In this document: positions 1-8,309 of the stretch, in pieces | How the letters are laid out: each line of letters opens with the position of its first letter | Position numbering within the stretch: the first letter of the stretch is position 1 | DNA from: JBBPZK01 sp965219175 | GTDB taxonomy: Bacteria > Actinomycetota > Rubrobacteria > Rubrobacterales > Rubrobacteraceae | DNA length: 64,000 nucleotides | Reading direction: 5' to 3' | NCBI GenBank assembly: GCA_965219175.1 | Contig: CBDCNI010000001.1 | Location: 1,426,001-1,490,000 of the forward strand | Translations under genes and position numbers: made by a program | The notes under the pieces: model-generated | Told to the model about the DNA's origin: nothing | The model's input: only the letters and a program-made list of their open reading frames with translations | Databases searched by the model: none

Positions 1-61
1 CATGTTACACCTTCTTTTCCAGCAGACCGCGCAATTGTGTTGCAAATCTGTCGTATAGAAC

Positions 62-89
62 TTGACAAACGCCACCCGGTGAGTAAAAT
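62..89 (+). promoter_or_regulatory. distal sigma-70-type promoter of the sigma factor gene
   Basis: A perfect -35 box TTGACA lies at 62-67 and a near-consensus -10 box TAAAAT at 84-89, with a 16-bp spacer. It would start a transcript near 96, leaving a leader of about 115 nt before the sigma factor gene. The match is read directly from the sequence; use of the promoter is inferred. Confidence 0.6.
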
Positions 90-97
90 ACGAGGTC

Positions 98-126
98 TTG
101 CGACAAGCAAGAAAAAGTAGTATAAT
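98..126 (+). promoter_or_regulatory. proximal sigma-70-type promoter of the sigma factor gene
   Basis: A -35-like TTGCGA at 98-103 is followed after exactly 17 bp by a perfect -10 box TATAAT at 121-126. With the distal promoter it forms a tandem pair ahead of the same gene, a usual arrangement for housekeeping sigma factors. Confidence 0.6.
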
Positions 127-210
127 CCGTTCAGTGCCTCTGGCGGTCTTTGACGTGCGGTGCGGAGGTTGCGGTGAACATGGGACTGAAATCTTACAGG
201 AGGTCGGTGG

Positions 211-1089
211 ATGAAATCTACTACGAAGACGCCGAAGGCGCGGAGTTACGAGCGTGAGGGCCAGACGCCCGAGTTGTTGGCGAAGTACCTGTCTCATATC
301 GGTCAGGGGAAGCTGCTTACCCACGCCGAGGAGATAGACCTCTCCAACCGTGCGAAAGCCGGCGAGGAGAGGGCTCGTCAGAGGCTCATAGAGAAGAACT
401 TGAGGCTCGTGGTATCGGTTGCCAAGAAGTATCGTGGGATGGGGTTGCCTTTCGAGGACTTGATCCAGGAGGGCAATATCGGTCTCATGCGGGCCGTCGA
501 GAAGTACGACCCGGATCGTGGGTATCGTTTCTCTACCTACGCGACTTGGTGGGTGCGTCAGGCTGTGCAGCGGGCGGTCGCCGACAAGGGCCGTACCATC
601 CGGGTGCCGGTCCATATGGGAGAGAAGATCCGCAAGATGGCCCGCGTCTACAACGAGCTTTCCGCCGATTTGGAGCGTGAGCCGATGGACGAAGAGGTCG
701 GTGAGCAGCTCGGGTGGGATGTGGATCAGGTGCGCGACGTAAAGGACGCGATGCCGGATGCGACCAGCCTCAACCAGCGTCTCTCTTCCGAGAGCGACAG
801 TTCCGAGCTCGGGGAGTTCATAGAGGACGAGAAGGCCTCGGACACCCCCGGCGAGGTCGCGCGGGACATGGAGACGGCGCAGTTGGAAGAGGCGATAGGC
901 GGCCTGCCGGAGCGAAACCGGCGCGTCCTGGTAAGGCGCTACGGGCTCGACGGCGAGGATACGGCGACTCTCGCCGAACTGAGTGAAGAACTTGGTATCT
1001 CTCGCGAGAGGGTCCGCCAGCTCCAGCGCGAGGCCGAGCAGATGCTCAGGAACGGCGCCTACAGCAAGTTCTTCAACAACGCCGCGTAA
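211..1089 (+). CDS. RNA polymerase sigma-70 family factor, RpoD/SigA type
   Basis: This 292-residue protein has the primary-sigma architecture without region 1.1. Region 1.2 covers about residues 18-52. Region 2 follows, with the -10 recognition helix motif YATWWVRQAV at about 110-119. Region 3 follows, then region 4 with a DNA-binding helix-turn-helix (LGISRERVRQLQ) near 262-275. Known members bind core RNA polymerase and recognise -35/-10 promoters. The ATG start is supported by AGGAGGT at 198-204, six bases upstream. It has its own tandem promoters and a strong terminator, so it is monocistronic. Its small size could equally fit a group 2 (non-essential, stress) sigma; which of the two cannot be decided from this window. 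Confidence 0.95.
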   Translation: MKSTTKTPKARSYEREGQTPELLAKYLSHIGQGKLLTHAEEIDLSNRAKAGEERARQRLIEKNLRLVVSVAKKYRGMGLPFEDLIQEGNIGLMRAVEKYDPDRGYRFSTYATWWVRQAVQRAVADKGRTIRVPVHMGEKIRKMARVYNELSADLEREPMDEEVGEQLGWDVDQVRDVKDAMPDATSLNQRLSSESDSSELGEFIEDEKASDTPGEVARDMETAQLEEAIGGLPERNRRVLVRRYGLDGEDTATLAELSEELGISRERVRQLQREAEQMLRNGAYSKFFNNAA

Positions 1090-1114
1090 ACCCCACAAAA
1101 TCCGCGATTGCGAC

Positions 1115-1156
1115 AGAGACCGGCCGGGCGAAAAAGTCCGGCCGGTCTCTTTTTTT
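1115..1156 (+). terminator. Rho-independent terminator after the sigma factor gene
   Basis: A perfect 13-bp inverted repeat, AGAGACCGGCCGG at 1115-1127 and its complement at 1138-1150, encloses a 10-nt loop and runs into a T tract (1150-1156). This is the strongest terminator in the window. Confidence 0.9.
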
Positions 1157-1211
1157 GGGTGGAGCAGCCCGGATCCGCCCCGCGTTTACCGGATGATGCA
1201 GGCTGCCTCTA

Positions 1212-2411
1212 TCACTTGTACGGGTTGTGCTCGTCGTAGGCTGCTATTGTCTCGGCGAGCATTTCTTTCTCTGCTTCGAGGTACTGTTCGATCGCTTCCC
1301 TGAAGCCGGGGTGGCGGATGTCGTGGACGCTGTAGGTGAGGGAGGGTAGGAAGCCTCGGGCGTGTTTGTGCTCGCCCTGGGCGCCGGCCTCGAAGAGAGA
1401 GAGGCGGCGTTCGATGGCGAACTCGATCTCCTGGTAGTAGCAGAGCTCGAAGTGGAGGTTGCGCCGCTCTTCGGCAGCCCCCCAGTAGCGTCCGAAGAGA
1501 GAACTACCCTTGAAGAAGTTGAGCGCGCCCGCTATAGGACGTTTCCCGCCGAACCGGCCCAGCCCCAGACGGCTTACGTTAAAGCGGCTCGCGTTGGAGC
1601 CGTTCTGTCCGTCTCGCGCGAGCACGAGAAGGATGCGGTCGTTCATCGTTTGGAAGACTTCTTCGAAGAAGTCTTCGGTCAGGTACGGCATGCCCCACTT
1701 CCTGTCGAGCGTGCTGGTGTAGAAGCGGTACATGAGGGAGGCGTGTTTGGGAGAGAGTTCTTCTCCGGTGAGACGTTCTATCTCCAGCTCCTCGTCTCCG
1801 AGTTGGCGGCGTTCGCGGGAGATCTGGCGTCGGCGCTTTCCTTCTAAAGCGGCCAGGTAATCTTCGAAAGCCTCGTAATCCCGGTTGCGCCAGTGGAACT
1901 GTAGCGAGTGACGGATCGCGAACCCGCGCGCGACGAACTCGTCCAACTCCTCCTCCGGCACGAAGAGCGCGTGCGAAGAACTGACCCGGAGGTCCTCCGC
2001 GAGCTTGCGCGCCCCATCCAGCAGAATATGTATTGCCTCTTCGCGGGCTCCCTCATCGGCGTCTGGGCGTACGAGGAGCTTCGGTCCCGTAGCGGGCGTA
2101 AACGGAACTGCTGAGACGAGCTTCGGGTAGTACGGCAATCCGTGTTGCTGGTAGGCGCGGGCCCATTCCCAGTCGAAGATGTACTCGCCGTAAGAGTCGG
2201 TCTTGAGGTAGAGGCAGAGCGCGCCGAGTAGGCGGTCTTCGTCCTTACAGAGCAGGTAGACCGGCGACCATCCGCTCGCCCGACCGATGCTCCCCGAACG
2301 CTCCAGCGCCCGCAGGAATTCAAAGTCGAAGAAAGGAAAGTCCGGCGGCTCCAGCACGCGCCAGTCAGCCTCATCCACCTGTTCTATGCTGAAAACCCGC
2401 TCCGCCCGCAT
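1212..2411 (-). CDS. FemAB/GNAT-fold protein of the DUF482 (PF04339) family
   Basis: A protein of about 400 residues. The N-terminal YLLCKDEDRLLGALCLYLK stretch, the 'GLPYYPKLVSAVPFTPATGPKLL' type region near residues 90-115, the Arg-rich middle and the C-terminal 'LCYYQEIEFAIERRL...GAQGEHKHARGF' segment are typical of the FemAB-like DUF482 proteins. These have an acetyltransferase-like fold and were named for a link to peptidoglycan peptides; substrate and reaction are not established. Start: GTG at 2414 or ATG at 2411; the ATG overlaps the stop of a short upstream frame (TGATG). It is convergent with the sigma factor gene. Confidence 0.85.
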   Translation of the reverse strand: MRAERVFSIEQVDEADWRVLEPPDFPFFDFEFLRALERSGSIGRASGWSPVYLLCKDEDRLLGALCLYLKTDSYGEYIFDWEWARAYQQHGLPYYPKLVSAVPFTPATGPKLLVRPDADEGAREEAIHILLDGARKLAEDLRVSSSHALFVPEEELDEFVARGFAIRHSLQFHWRNRDYEAFEDYLAALEGKRRRQISRERRQLGDEELEIERLTGEELSPKHASLMYRFYTSTLDRKWGMPYLTEDFFEEVFQTMNDRILLVLARDGQNGSNASRFNVSRLGLGRFGGKRPIAGALNFFKGSSLFGRYWGAAEERRNLHFELCYYQEIEFAIERRLSLFEAGAQGEHKHARGFLPSLTYSVHDIRHPGFREAIEQYLEAEKEMLAETIAAYDEHNPYK

Positions 2412-2470
2412 CACGCCATCGCCCGCTCTGCTATCAGGTTGGCGATACTCTTGCCCGTCATCTGGCCCAA
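2411..2470 (-). other. short open frame coupled to the FemAB-like gene (possible leader or gene remnant)
   Basis: A minus-strand frame beginning at TTG 2470 or ATG 2461 ends in TGA at 2411-2413, overlapping the ATG of the FemAB-like gene. A GGAGGT-like ribosome site lies upstream. It encodes only 16-19 residues (MTGKSIANLIAERAMA from the ATG), and the open frame extends back to a stop near 2505. It may be the tail of a lost gene, a coupling leader peptide, or chance. Confidence 0.25.
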
Positions 2471-2574
2471 ACCGTTAGAAACCTCCACGAAGTTGCGGGT
2501 ACGACAACGAGTATTCTACTTGCAAGCAGCCTCTGGTCGAGAGGAAACTTTCCGATGGCTACCAGGCTGTGTAC

Positions 2575-2603
2575 TTGACGCGGATTCCAGGCTCCTTTAT
2601 TCT
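2575..2603 (+). promoter_or_regulatory. promoter of the glycerol/DHA operon
   Basis: The 342-bp gap 2415-2756 holds this element: TTGACG at 2575-2580, a 17-bp spacer, and TATTCT at 2598-2603. It leaves a leader of about 145 nt before glpK. I recognised no riboswitch or clear operator in the leader. Confidence 0.5.
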
Positions 2604-2756
2604 CGGCAGTGAGCACACCCCAGGCTGGGAAAAGCGTATCAACAAAGGGATAACCGGCCTGCGCGGGTGTGTTGTGGTCTGTACACGGAGGTGAGGCTGG
2701 CGCGATTCTGGCTTATACAGGGGTGATCCGGGGTTCTAGGGAAAAGGAGAGGCCGC

Positions 2757-4280
2757 ATGGCGGGCGAATATGTACTTGCTATAGATCAGGGGACGACGGG
2801 GTCGAGGGCGATAATCTTCAACAACGATAGTGCGACGGTGGGGGAGGCGTACGCTGAGTTCACCCAGCACTATCCGAAACCCGGCTGGGTCGAGCATGAC
2901 GCTTCGGAGATCTGGGACGGCGTACTCCAGGTCATAGAGAAGGCGCTTGAGGATAGCGGCGTCTCGGCCGACAACCTGGCGGCTATCGGCATCACCAACC
3001 AGCGCGAGACGGTCGTGATGTGGGATCGGGAGACAGGCGAGCCGGTGAACAACGCCATCGTCTGGCAGGACCGGCGCGGGGCGAGCATCTGCAGCGAGCT
3101 CGTAGAGCAAGGGTACGAAAAGATGGTCAGAGACAAAGCGGGACTTACCGTTGACGCCTACTTCTCAGGCTCGAAGGTAAAGTGGATGCTTGACAACGTC
3201 GAGGGCTTGAGAGAGCGGGCGTCGAACGGGGAGATCTGCTTCGGCACCATAGATTCCTGGCTCATCTACAAGCTCACCGGTGGCCGGGAGCACATAACCG
3301 ACTACACCAACGCCTCGCGTACCATGCTCTACAACATCTTCGAACTAAAGTGGGACGACGAGCTTCTGGAGATGCTGGACGTGCCGCGAGAGATACTCCC
3401 GGAAGTCAAGCCGAGCTCCTTCGTCTACGGCAACACCGACCCGGACGTCCTCTTCGGGACCGAGGTACCCATAGCCGGCATCGCCGGAGACCAGCAGGCG
3501 GCCCTCTTCGGGGAGGTCGCCTACGAGAGAGGCCAGGCCAAGAACACTTACGGCACGGGTTCGTTCGCCCTGATGAACACTGGGAGCGAAGCCATAAGCA
3601 GCGAAGGCGATCTGCTGACGACCATCGCCTGGGGCCTCGGGGACGAGCCAGTGGAGTACGCGCTCGAAGGCGCAATCTTCATAACCGGCGCGGCCGTGCA
3701 GTGGCTGCGGGACGGGCTCGGCATTATCCAGGACGCCTCCGAGACAGAGGAGTTGGCCCGCAGCCTCGACTCGAACGACGACGTGTACTTCGTGCCGGCG
3801 CTCGTCGGTCTCGGGGCTCCGCACTGGGACTCTTATGCCAGGGGAACAGTCGTCGGGATAACCCGCGGCACCACCAAGGCCCATCTGGCGCGTGCCGCGC
3901 TTGAGAGCATGTGCTACCAGACGCGCGACGTGGTCGAGTCGATGGAGAAAGACTCCGGCATAGATATCCCCGGCTTCAAGGCGGACGGCGGGGCCGCCGC
4001 GAACAAGTGGATGATGCAGTTCCAGGCGGACATCCTCGGGATACCTGTCGAGGTACCGGAGACTTTGGAGACCACGGCCCTCGGGGCGGCGTACCTGGCG
4101 GGGCTCGCGACCGGTTTCTGGCAGAGCCGCGAAGACCTGCAGAGCCGGTGGAGGCTCAGGCGTCGCTACGAGCCGAAGATGGGCGAAGAGGAGCGCGAAA
4201 GGCTCTACGCGAGGTGGAAAGAAGCCCTCGAACGCTCCAGAGACTGGGCACAAGAAGCGGTCGAGTCACCCCTTGGCTAG
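2757..4280 (+). CDS. glpK: glycerol kinase
   Basis: This 507-residue FGGY-family kinase phosphorylates glycerol to sn-glycerol 3-phosphate with ATP. The N-terminal phosphate-binding signature DQGTTGSRAIIF is at residues 10-21. The substrate-site segment GDQQAALFG lies near 245 and the ADP-site motif DGGAAANKWMMQFQADI near 408. Length matches the family (about 500). The ATG is preceded by AAGGAG (2744-2749). It opens an operon with dihydroxyacetone kinase subunits and a glycerol channel, so uptake and both phosphorylation routes are encoded together. No glycerol-3-phosphate dehydrogenase is adjacent. Confidence 0.97.
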   Translation: MAGEYVLAIDQGTTGSRAIIFNNDSATVGEAYAEFTQHYPKPGWVEHDASEIWDGVLQVIEKALEDSGVSADNLAAIGITNQRETVVMWDRETGEPVNNAIVWQDRRGASICSELVEQGYEKMVRDKAGLTVDAYFSGSKVKWMLDNVEGLRERASNGEICFGTIDSWLIYKLTGGREHITDYTNASRTMLYNIFELKWDDELLEMLDVPREILPEVKPSSFVYGNTDPDVLFGTEVPIAGIAGDQQAALFGEVAYERGQAKNTYGTGSFALMNTGSEAISSEGDLLTTIAWGLGDEPVEYALEGAIFITGAAVQWLRDGLGIIQDASETEELARSLDSNDDVYFVPALVGLGAPHWDSYARGTVVGITRGTTKAHLARAALESMCYQTRDVVESMEKDSGIDIPGFKADGGAAANKWMMQFQADILGIPVEVPETLETTALGAAYLAGLATGFWQSREDLQSRWRLRRRYEPKMGEEERERLYARWKEALERSRDWAQEAVESPLG

Positions 4281-4307
4281 TTTGGCGGCGGGGGAAAGGA
4301 GAGCCTC

Positions 4308-5309
4308 GTGAAGAAGGTGCTAAACGCGCCGGAGCGGGCGGTCGAGGAGATGCTGCGCGGGATGGAAGCGGCGCACGGAGACCTGATCCGGGTTATCCCC
4401 GAGCACAATTTGGTGGTACGCGCGGATGCCCCAGTACAGGGCAAAGTGGCGCTCGTTTCAGGTGGTGGTTCCGGACACGAGCCGACCCACGGCGGCTACG
4501 TCGGGGCCGGCATGCTCGACGCCGCTTGCGCCGGGGCCGTTTTTACGAGCCCGACCCCGGACCAGATGCTGGAGGCGAGTAAGGCCGTGGACGGCGGCGC
4601 GGGAGTCTTCTACGTCGTCAAGAATTACACCGGAGACGTCCTCAACTTCGAGATGGCCGGAGAATTGGCCGAAGCCGAAGGCATCCAGACCGACTACGTC
4701 GTCACGAACGACGACGTGGCGGTCGAGGACTCGACGTTCACGAGCGGGAGGCGCGGGGTCGCTGGGACGATCTTCGTTCATAAGATCTGCGGAGCGGCGG
4801 CCGACGACGGCGCGGACCTGGCGGGTATCAAGGAACTGGCTGAAAAGGTCAACTCGAACGTCCGATCTATGGGCATGGCCCTCACGAGTTGCACCCCGCC
4901 CGAGAGCGGAGAGCCCATCTTCCAGATCGGCGACGACGAGATGGAGATGGGGGTCGGCATCCACGGCGAGCCCGGAACCGAGCGGAAGAAGATCGAGCCC
5001 GCCAACGAGATAGTAGACGAGATGCTTGGGAAGATCCTCGGCGACTCCGTCAATTTCGGCGGTTCGGAGGTTGCGGTGATCGTCAACGGCATGGGCGGCA
5101 CCCCGCTTATGGAACTCTACGTCGCCTACGCCCGCGTCGCCGAGGTACTCAAGAACGAGGGTGTGGAGGTCTGGCGGATGCCCTACATCGGCGACTACAT
5201 GACCTCGCTGGAGATGGCGGGCTTCTCGATCACGCTGCTCAAGCTCGACGAGGAGATGAAAACTTACTTGGCGGCGCCGTGCAACGTGGCCGCTGGTCGG
5301 CCGTTCTAA
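4308..5309 (+). CDS. dhaK: dihydroxyacetone kinase subunit DhaK
   Basis: DhaK binds dihydroxyacetone as a covalent hemiaminal on a histidine and passes it phosphate from DhaL. The 333-residue protein shows the SGGGSGHEP dihydroxyacetone-binding loop near residues 50-58 and the GIHGEPG motif with the candidate covalent His at about 219. The start is GTG at 4308, behind AAAGGAGAG. It lies 27 bp after glpK and 26 bp before glpF. Its partners dhaL and dhaM lie beyond glpF, so this is the three-subunit PTS-dependent enzyme rather than the fused ATP-dependent form. Confidence 0.96.
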   Translation: MKKVLNAPERAVEEMLRGMEAAHGDLIRVIPEHNLVVRADAPVQGKVALVSGGGSGHEPTHGGYVGAGMLDAACAGAVFTSPTPDQMLEASKAVDGGAGVFYVVKNYTGDVLNFEMAGELAEAEGIQTDYVVTNDDVAVEDSTFTSGRRGVAGTIFVHKICGAAADDGADLAGIKELAEKVNSNVRSMGMALTSCTPPESGEPIFQIGDDEMEMGVGIHGEPGTERKKIEPANEIVDEMLGKILGDSVNFGGSEVAVIVNGMGGTPLMELYVAYARVAEVLKNEGVEVWRMPYIGDYMTSLEMAGFSITLLKLDEEMKTYLAAPCNVAAGRPF

Positions 5310-5335
5310 GGTTCTAATGGAGAGGAGGAACAGAA

Positions 5336-6307
5336 TTGTCACAAGCATCAGCGCCGGCTAGATCCGGGTGGAGAACCACGGTATGGGGAGAGCTTTCGGC
5401 GGAGTTCCTGGGAACTCTGGTACTGATCGCCTTCGGCGACGGGGTCGTGGCGATGGCCGTGGCGGCACTGAACCAGTCCGGTAGGGGTACCGACATAGGC
5501 ACGGCGGCCGGAAGCGGGCTTTGGGTCCTGATCGCCTTGGGGTGGGGACTCGCGGTCACCTTCGGCGTGTACGTGGCGGGTGGTCTTACCGGGGCGCACA
5601 TAAACCCTGCGGTGACGCTGGCTCTCGCGGTAAGACGCGGTTTTCCCTGGGCCAAGGTACTGCCGTACATGGCGGCGCAAGTGGTCGGGGCCTTCGCGGG
5701 CGCGGCGCTGGTCTTCCTCGTCTACCACGACGCCATATCCGCCTACGAGGCGGCCAACAACATAACCCGCGGGTCGGCAGACTCGATCGGGACCTACAGT
5801 ATCTTCGCGACCTTCCCTGCCCCCTACTTCAACGGCGGCTGGGTCGGGCCGCTGATCGACCAGATCGTCGGTACGATGTTTCTGTTGATGTTTATCTTCG
5901 CCCTGACAGACGACCGGAACCAGCCACCCGGCGCCAACGTGGCGCCGCTCCTGGTCGGACTCGTCGTGGTGGTAATAGGCATATCCTTCGGTGCGAACGC
6001 CGGATACGCCATCAACCCGGCTCGCGACTTTGGCCCCAGGATCTTCGCCGCCATAGCCGGATGGGGCGCTCTCGCCTTCCCCGGAACGGCGAAAGGCATG
6101 TATACAGCCTACTTCTGGATACCCATAGTCGGTCCGCTGATCGGCGGTGTGCTTGGAGGGTTCGTCTACGACCTGTTTATCCGGGACGTTCTCGCGGCCC
6201 GCGATGTCGAGCCCACGGAGGAAGTGGATCCCAGAGGAACGACCGACGTGGATACAGACCAGTCTGGACCGGATACGGAAACCGAAGGCAGGACCGTGCG
6301 AGAGTAA
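5336..6307 (+). CDS. glpF: MIP-family channel, glycerol facilitator type
   Basis: An integral membrane channel of six helices with two half-helix NPA loops: HINPAVT at residues 88-94 and INPARD at about 226-231. The Asp after the second NPAR is the hallmark of glycerol facilitators over pure water channels. Helices appear from about residue 15 to 285. The C-terminal 40 residues are hydrophilic and acidic, so the protein (323 residues) is longer than the usual 260-280. The start is TTG at 5336 behind GGAGAGGAGGAA. Its position between dhaK and dhaL supports glycerol or dihydroxyacetone as the physiological solute. Confidence 0.93.
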   Translation: MSQASAPARSGWRTTVWGELSAEFLGTLVLIAFGDGVVAMAVAALNQSGRGTDIGTAAGSGLWVLIALGWGLAVTFGVYVAGGLTGAHINPAVTLALAVRRGFPWAKVLPYMAAQVVGAFAGAALVFLVYHDAISAYEAANNITRGSADSIGTYSIFATFPAPYFNGGWVGPLIDQIVGTMFLLMFIFALTDDRNQPPGANVAPLLVGLVVVVIGISFGANAGYAINPARDFGPRIFAAIAGWGALAFPGTAKGMYTAYFWIPIVGPLIGGVLGGFVYDLFIRDVLAARDVEPTEEVDPRGTTDVDTDQSGPDTETEGRTVRE

Positions 6308-6336
6308 CGAACAACTATAATTAAGTAAAGCTGTAA

Positions 6337-6370
6337 AGGAGACCGGTGATATTCCGGGCTCCTCTTTTTG
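6337..6370 (+). terminator. intra-operon terminator or attenuator between glpF and dhaL
   Basis: A 10-bp stem with one mismatch (6337-6346 with 6354-6363), a 7-nt loop and a T-rich tail (TCTTTTT, 6363-6369) lies inside the glycerol/DHA operon, just upstream of dhaL. Complete termination would cut dhaLM from the promoter, so partial read-through or an extra dhaL promoter is expected. Confidence 0.7.
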
Positions 6371-6396
6371 GAACCTTACGAGACGAGGAGAATATT

Positions 6397-7041
6397 TTGA
6401 ACGCCACGGAGAGCACGCTCGCGGTGATCCGGGAGATGGCCGCCGCGATGGAAGAGAATCGTCAGTACCTGACGAAACTCGACTCGGAGATAGGGGACGG
6501 AGACCACGGCACGAACATGCACCGGGGCTTCCAGGCGACCCTCGAACGCCTTGAGTCCACCAGCCCCGCTTCCCCATCCGACGCTCTCAAAGCCGTCTCG
6601 ATGGCCCTCATAAGCAAAGTCGGGGGCGCAGCAGGACCACTCTACGGCACCGCTTTCCTGCGGGCTTCGACCGCCCTGGCCGAGAAGGAGGAAGTCTCGC
6701 CGGAGGACGCGGCCGACGCTTTGGAAGCCGCCCTGGGCGGCGTCAAGCAGCGTGGCAAGGCCGAGGTGGGGGACAAGACCATGATCGACGCCCTCAAACC
6801 AGCGGTAGAGGCGGCGAAAGAAGCCGCGTCTGGGGCTAAAAACGTCGCCGACGTGCTCCAGGCAGCCGCCGAGGCTGCGAAGGAGGGGGCCGACTCCACG
6901 GAGCCGCTCACGGCGAAGAGAGGCCGCGCAAGCTATATGGGAGCGCGGGCCGAGGGCCACAGGGACCCCGGCGCCGCTTCCACGCAGCTTCTCCTTGAGG
7001 CGGTGGTCCGCGCCCTTTCGAACTCCGGGGAGGACGAATGA
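6397..7041 (+). CDS. dhaL: dihydroxyacetone kinase subunit DhaL
   Basis: DhaL carries the tightly bound ADP/ATP that relays phosphate to dihydroxyacetone on DhaK. The magnesium-binding motif GDGDHGTNMHRGF lies near residues 30-45, and the glycine-rich lid segment KVGGAAGPLYGTAF near 72-85. I place the start at TTG 6397, because GAGGAG (6385-6390) lies six bases upstream and the family begins here; the GTG at 6346 falls inside the terminator hairpin. This gives 214 residues, close to the usual 210. It overlaps dhaM by four bases (ATGA). Confidence 0.95.
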   Translation: MNATESTLAVIREMAAAMEENRQYLTKLDSEIGDGDHGTNMHRGFQATLERLESTSPASPSDALKAVSMALISKVGGAAGPLYGTAFLRASTALAEKEEVSPEDAADALEAALGGVKQRGKAEVGDKTMIDALKPAVEAAKEAASGAKNVADVLQAAAEAAKEGADSTEPLTAKRGRASYMGARAEGHRDPGAASTQLLLEAVVRALSNSGEDE

Positions 7042-7433
7042 GCGTCGGCCTGGTCCTCGTCTCACACAGCCCCAAGATCGCCGAGGGTACGGCGGACCTC
7101 GTTCGTCAGATGGCGGGCGAGGTAGAGATCTCGGCGGTCGGCGGTGACTCCGAGGGAACGCTTGGCACCGACCCGGACGGCATCCAGAAAGCCGTAGAGG
7201 ACCTTCCCACCGATGAAGTCCTGATCTTCATGGACCTCGGCAGCGCGGTTTTCGCGGCCGAGACGGTACTCGAAATGCTCTCCGACGAGAAGAGGGAGAA
7301 TGTATACCTCGTGGATGCCCCGTTTATAGAGGGCGCTTTCTCGGCCGGGGTCGCCGCCTCGACCGGAGCGGGTGCTGAGGAATGCCTGAAAGCAGCCGCC
7401 GAAGCCCGTACAGAACCCAAAATACATCAATAG
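7038..7433 (+). CDS. dhaM: PTS-dependent dihydroxyacetone kinase phosphotransferase subunit DhaM
   Basis: This 131-residue protein is a single EIIA-mannose-type domain. His10 in the LVSHSPKIAEG motif is the expected phosphorylated residue, and FMDLGSAVF near 66-74 is the conserved active-site loop. DhaM rephosphorylates the nucleotide on DhaL using phosphate from the PEP phosphotransferase system. The longer enteric DhaM has HPr and EI-like domains fused; here only the EIIA part is present, so general EI and HPr must come from elsewhere. It is the last gene of the glycerol/DHA operon. Confidence 0.93.
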   Translation: MSVGLVLVSHSPKIAEGTADLVRQMAGEVEISAVGGDSEGTLGTDPDGIQKAVEDLPTDEVLIFMDLGSAVFAAETVLEMLSDEKRENVYLVDAPFIEGAFSAGVAASTGAGAEECLKAAAEARTEPKIHQ

Positions 7434-7564
7434 AAAAACGTTTCTCGCTACACCCGCCCGAATTTCGAGAAATTACGGTAACTGTTCCTAATTTCACGTT
7501 TTGGCGGGACGTTCGCGGGTACGATGGTTTTATAGACGTTGATAGCTTCAAGAGGAGGCTTAAA

Positions 7565-8074
7565 GTGGAGACCAATCGCGGCGGCGAAGGTATTCTCTCA
7601 CAGGATAGTAGTGGTAAACGCGAAGAGATCGTGGAGCTATTGAAGACGGCGTATTTCATGGAGCTTGAGACGGTCATGAACTACGTCACCAACTCGACCA
7701 ACCCTGACGGTGTGCGGGCGCAGGAGATCAAGGAATCTCTGGAAGAGGACGTCCAGGAAGAACTCGGCCACGCCCAGCAGTTTGCGGCCCGGATCAAGGA
7801 GCTTTACGGCGTCGTCCCCGGTTCGGCCGACTTCAAGGCGGAGCAGACTTTCTTGCAGCCGCCGGAGGATCAGGTAGACGTCGTACACGTCATAAAGGGT
7901 GTCATAGACGCCGAGACGGTCGCTATCGAGCACTACACCCGCGTTATCGAGGAGACCGAGGAAGCGGACCCTGTGACCCAGGATATGGTCATAGCCATCC
8001 TGCGCGACGAGCAGGGCCATCGCAAGCTCTTCGAGGGCTTCCTCCGCGAGTACGAGGCTGAGGGCCTGGCGTAG
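7565..8074 (+). CDS. ferritin-like di-iron domain protein
   Basis: A 169-residue four-helix-bundle protein of the ferritin/rubrerythrin-like superfamily. Two E-x-x-H motifs (E66/H69 in EELGH, E149/H152 in DEQGH), plus glutamates in AYFMELE near 26 and VIDAETVAIEH near 118, form a complete di-iron ligand set. The GTG start at 7565 is fixed by AGAGGAGG at 7551-7558; the same frame is open upstream into dhaM, but that part has no family character. Likely roles are iron handling or oxidative-stress protection, inferred from the fold. It is separately transcribed from dhaM, 131 bp away. Confidence 0.85.
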   Translation: METNRGGEGILSQDSSGKREEIVELLKTAYFMELETVMNYVTNSTNPDGVRAQEIKESLEEDVQEELGHAQQFAARIKELYGVVPGSADFKAEQTFLQPPEDQVDVVHVIKGVIDAETVAIEHYTRVIEETEEADPVTQDMVIAILRDEQGHRKLFEGFLREYEAEGLA

Positions 8075-8105
8075 CTGCAAAATCCGGCAAGCAACCCGAA
8101 TGGAC

Positions 8106-8133
8106 AGGCCCGGCTTTCGAGTCGGGCCTCTTT
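8106..8133 (+). terminator. probable terminator after the ferritin-like gene
   Basis: The stem AGGCCCGGC at 8106-8114 pairs with 8121-8129 around a 6-nt loop and is followed by CTTTC, a short T run. It is weaker than the terminator at 1115. Confidence 0.6.
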
Positions 8134-8193
8134 CGTGCCGGGACCTCCACGAGACCCGGTGTCCTACATTCCGAACGGATAGAGTCGAAGGCC

Positions 8194-8223
8194 TTGCTGA
8201 TGGGTCTGGTGCTGGGGTATAAT
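8194..8223 (+). promoter_or_regulatory. promoter of the CorC-type transporter gene
   Basis: TTGCTG (8194-8199), an 18-bp spacer, and a perfect TATAAT (8218-8223) lie about 85 bp before the GTG start at 8310. Confidence 0.5.
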
Positions 8224-8309
8224 CCCGTTCGTAACGCGATGGGCAAAACTTCTATCAACCATCCAAGGATCCCGACCAACGGCCGCTCCGGCGGCTCGGG
8301 CTTCTAGTC

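Noticed and set aside
3345..4253. 302-residue minus-strand frame inside glpK
   Set aside because: Antisense shadow of the GC-rich glpK coding frame; no family features and no ribosome site.
6346..6396. GTG 6346 as the start of dhaL
   Set aside because: It lies inside the terminator hairpin and lacks a ribosome site; TTG 6397 with GAGGAG fits the family start.
5348..6577. 409-residue minus-strand frame opposite glpF
   Set aside because: It lies antisense to the glpF gene and part of dhaL, has Arg/Pro/Gly-rich shadow composition and no recognisable motif.
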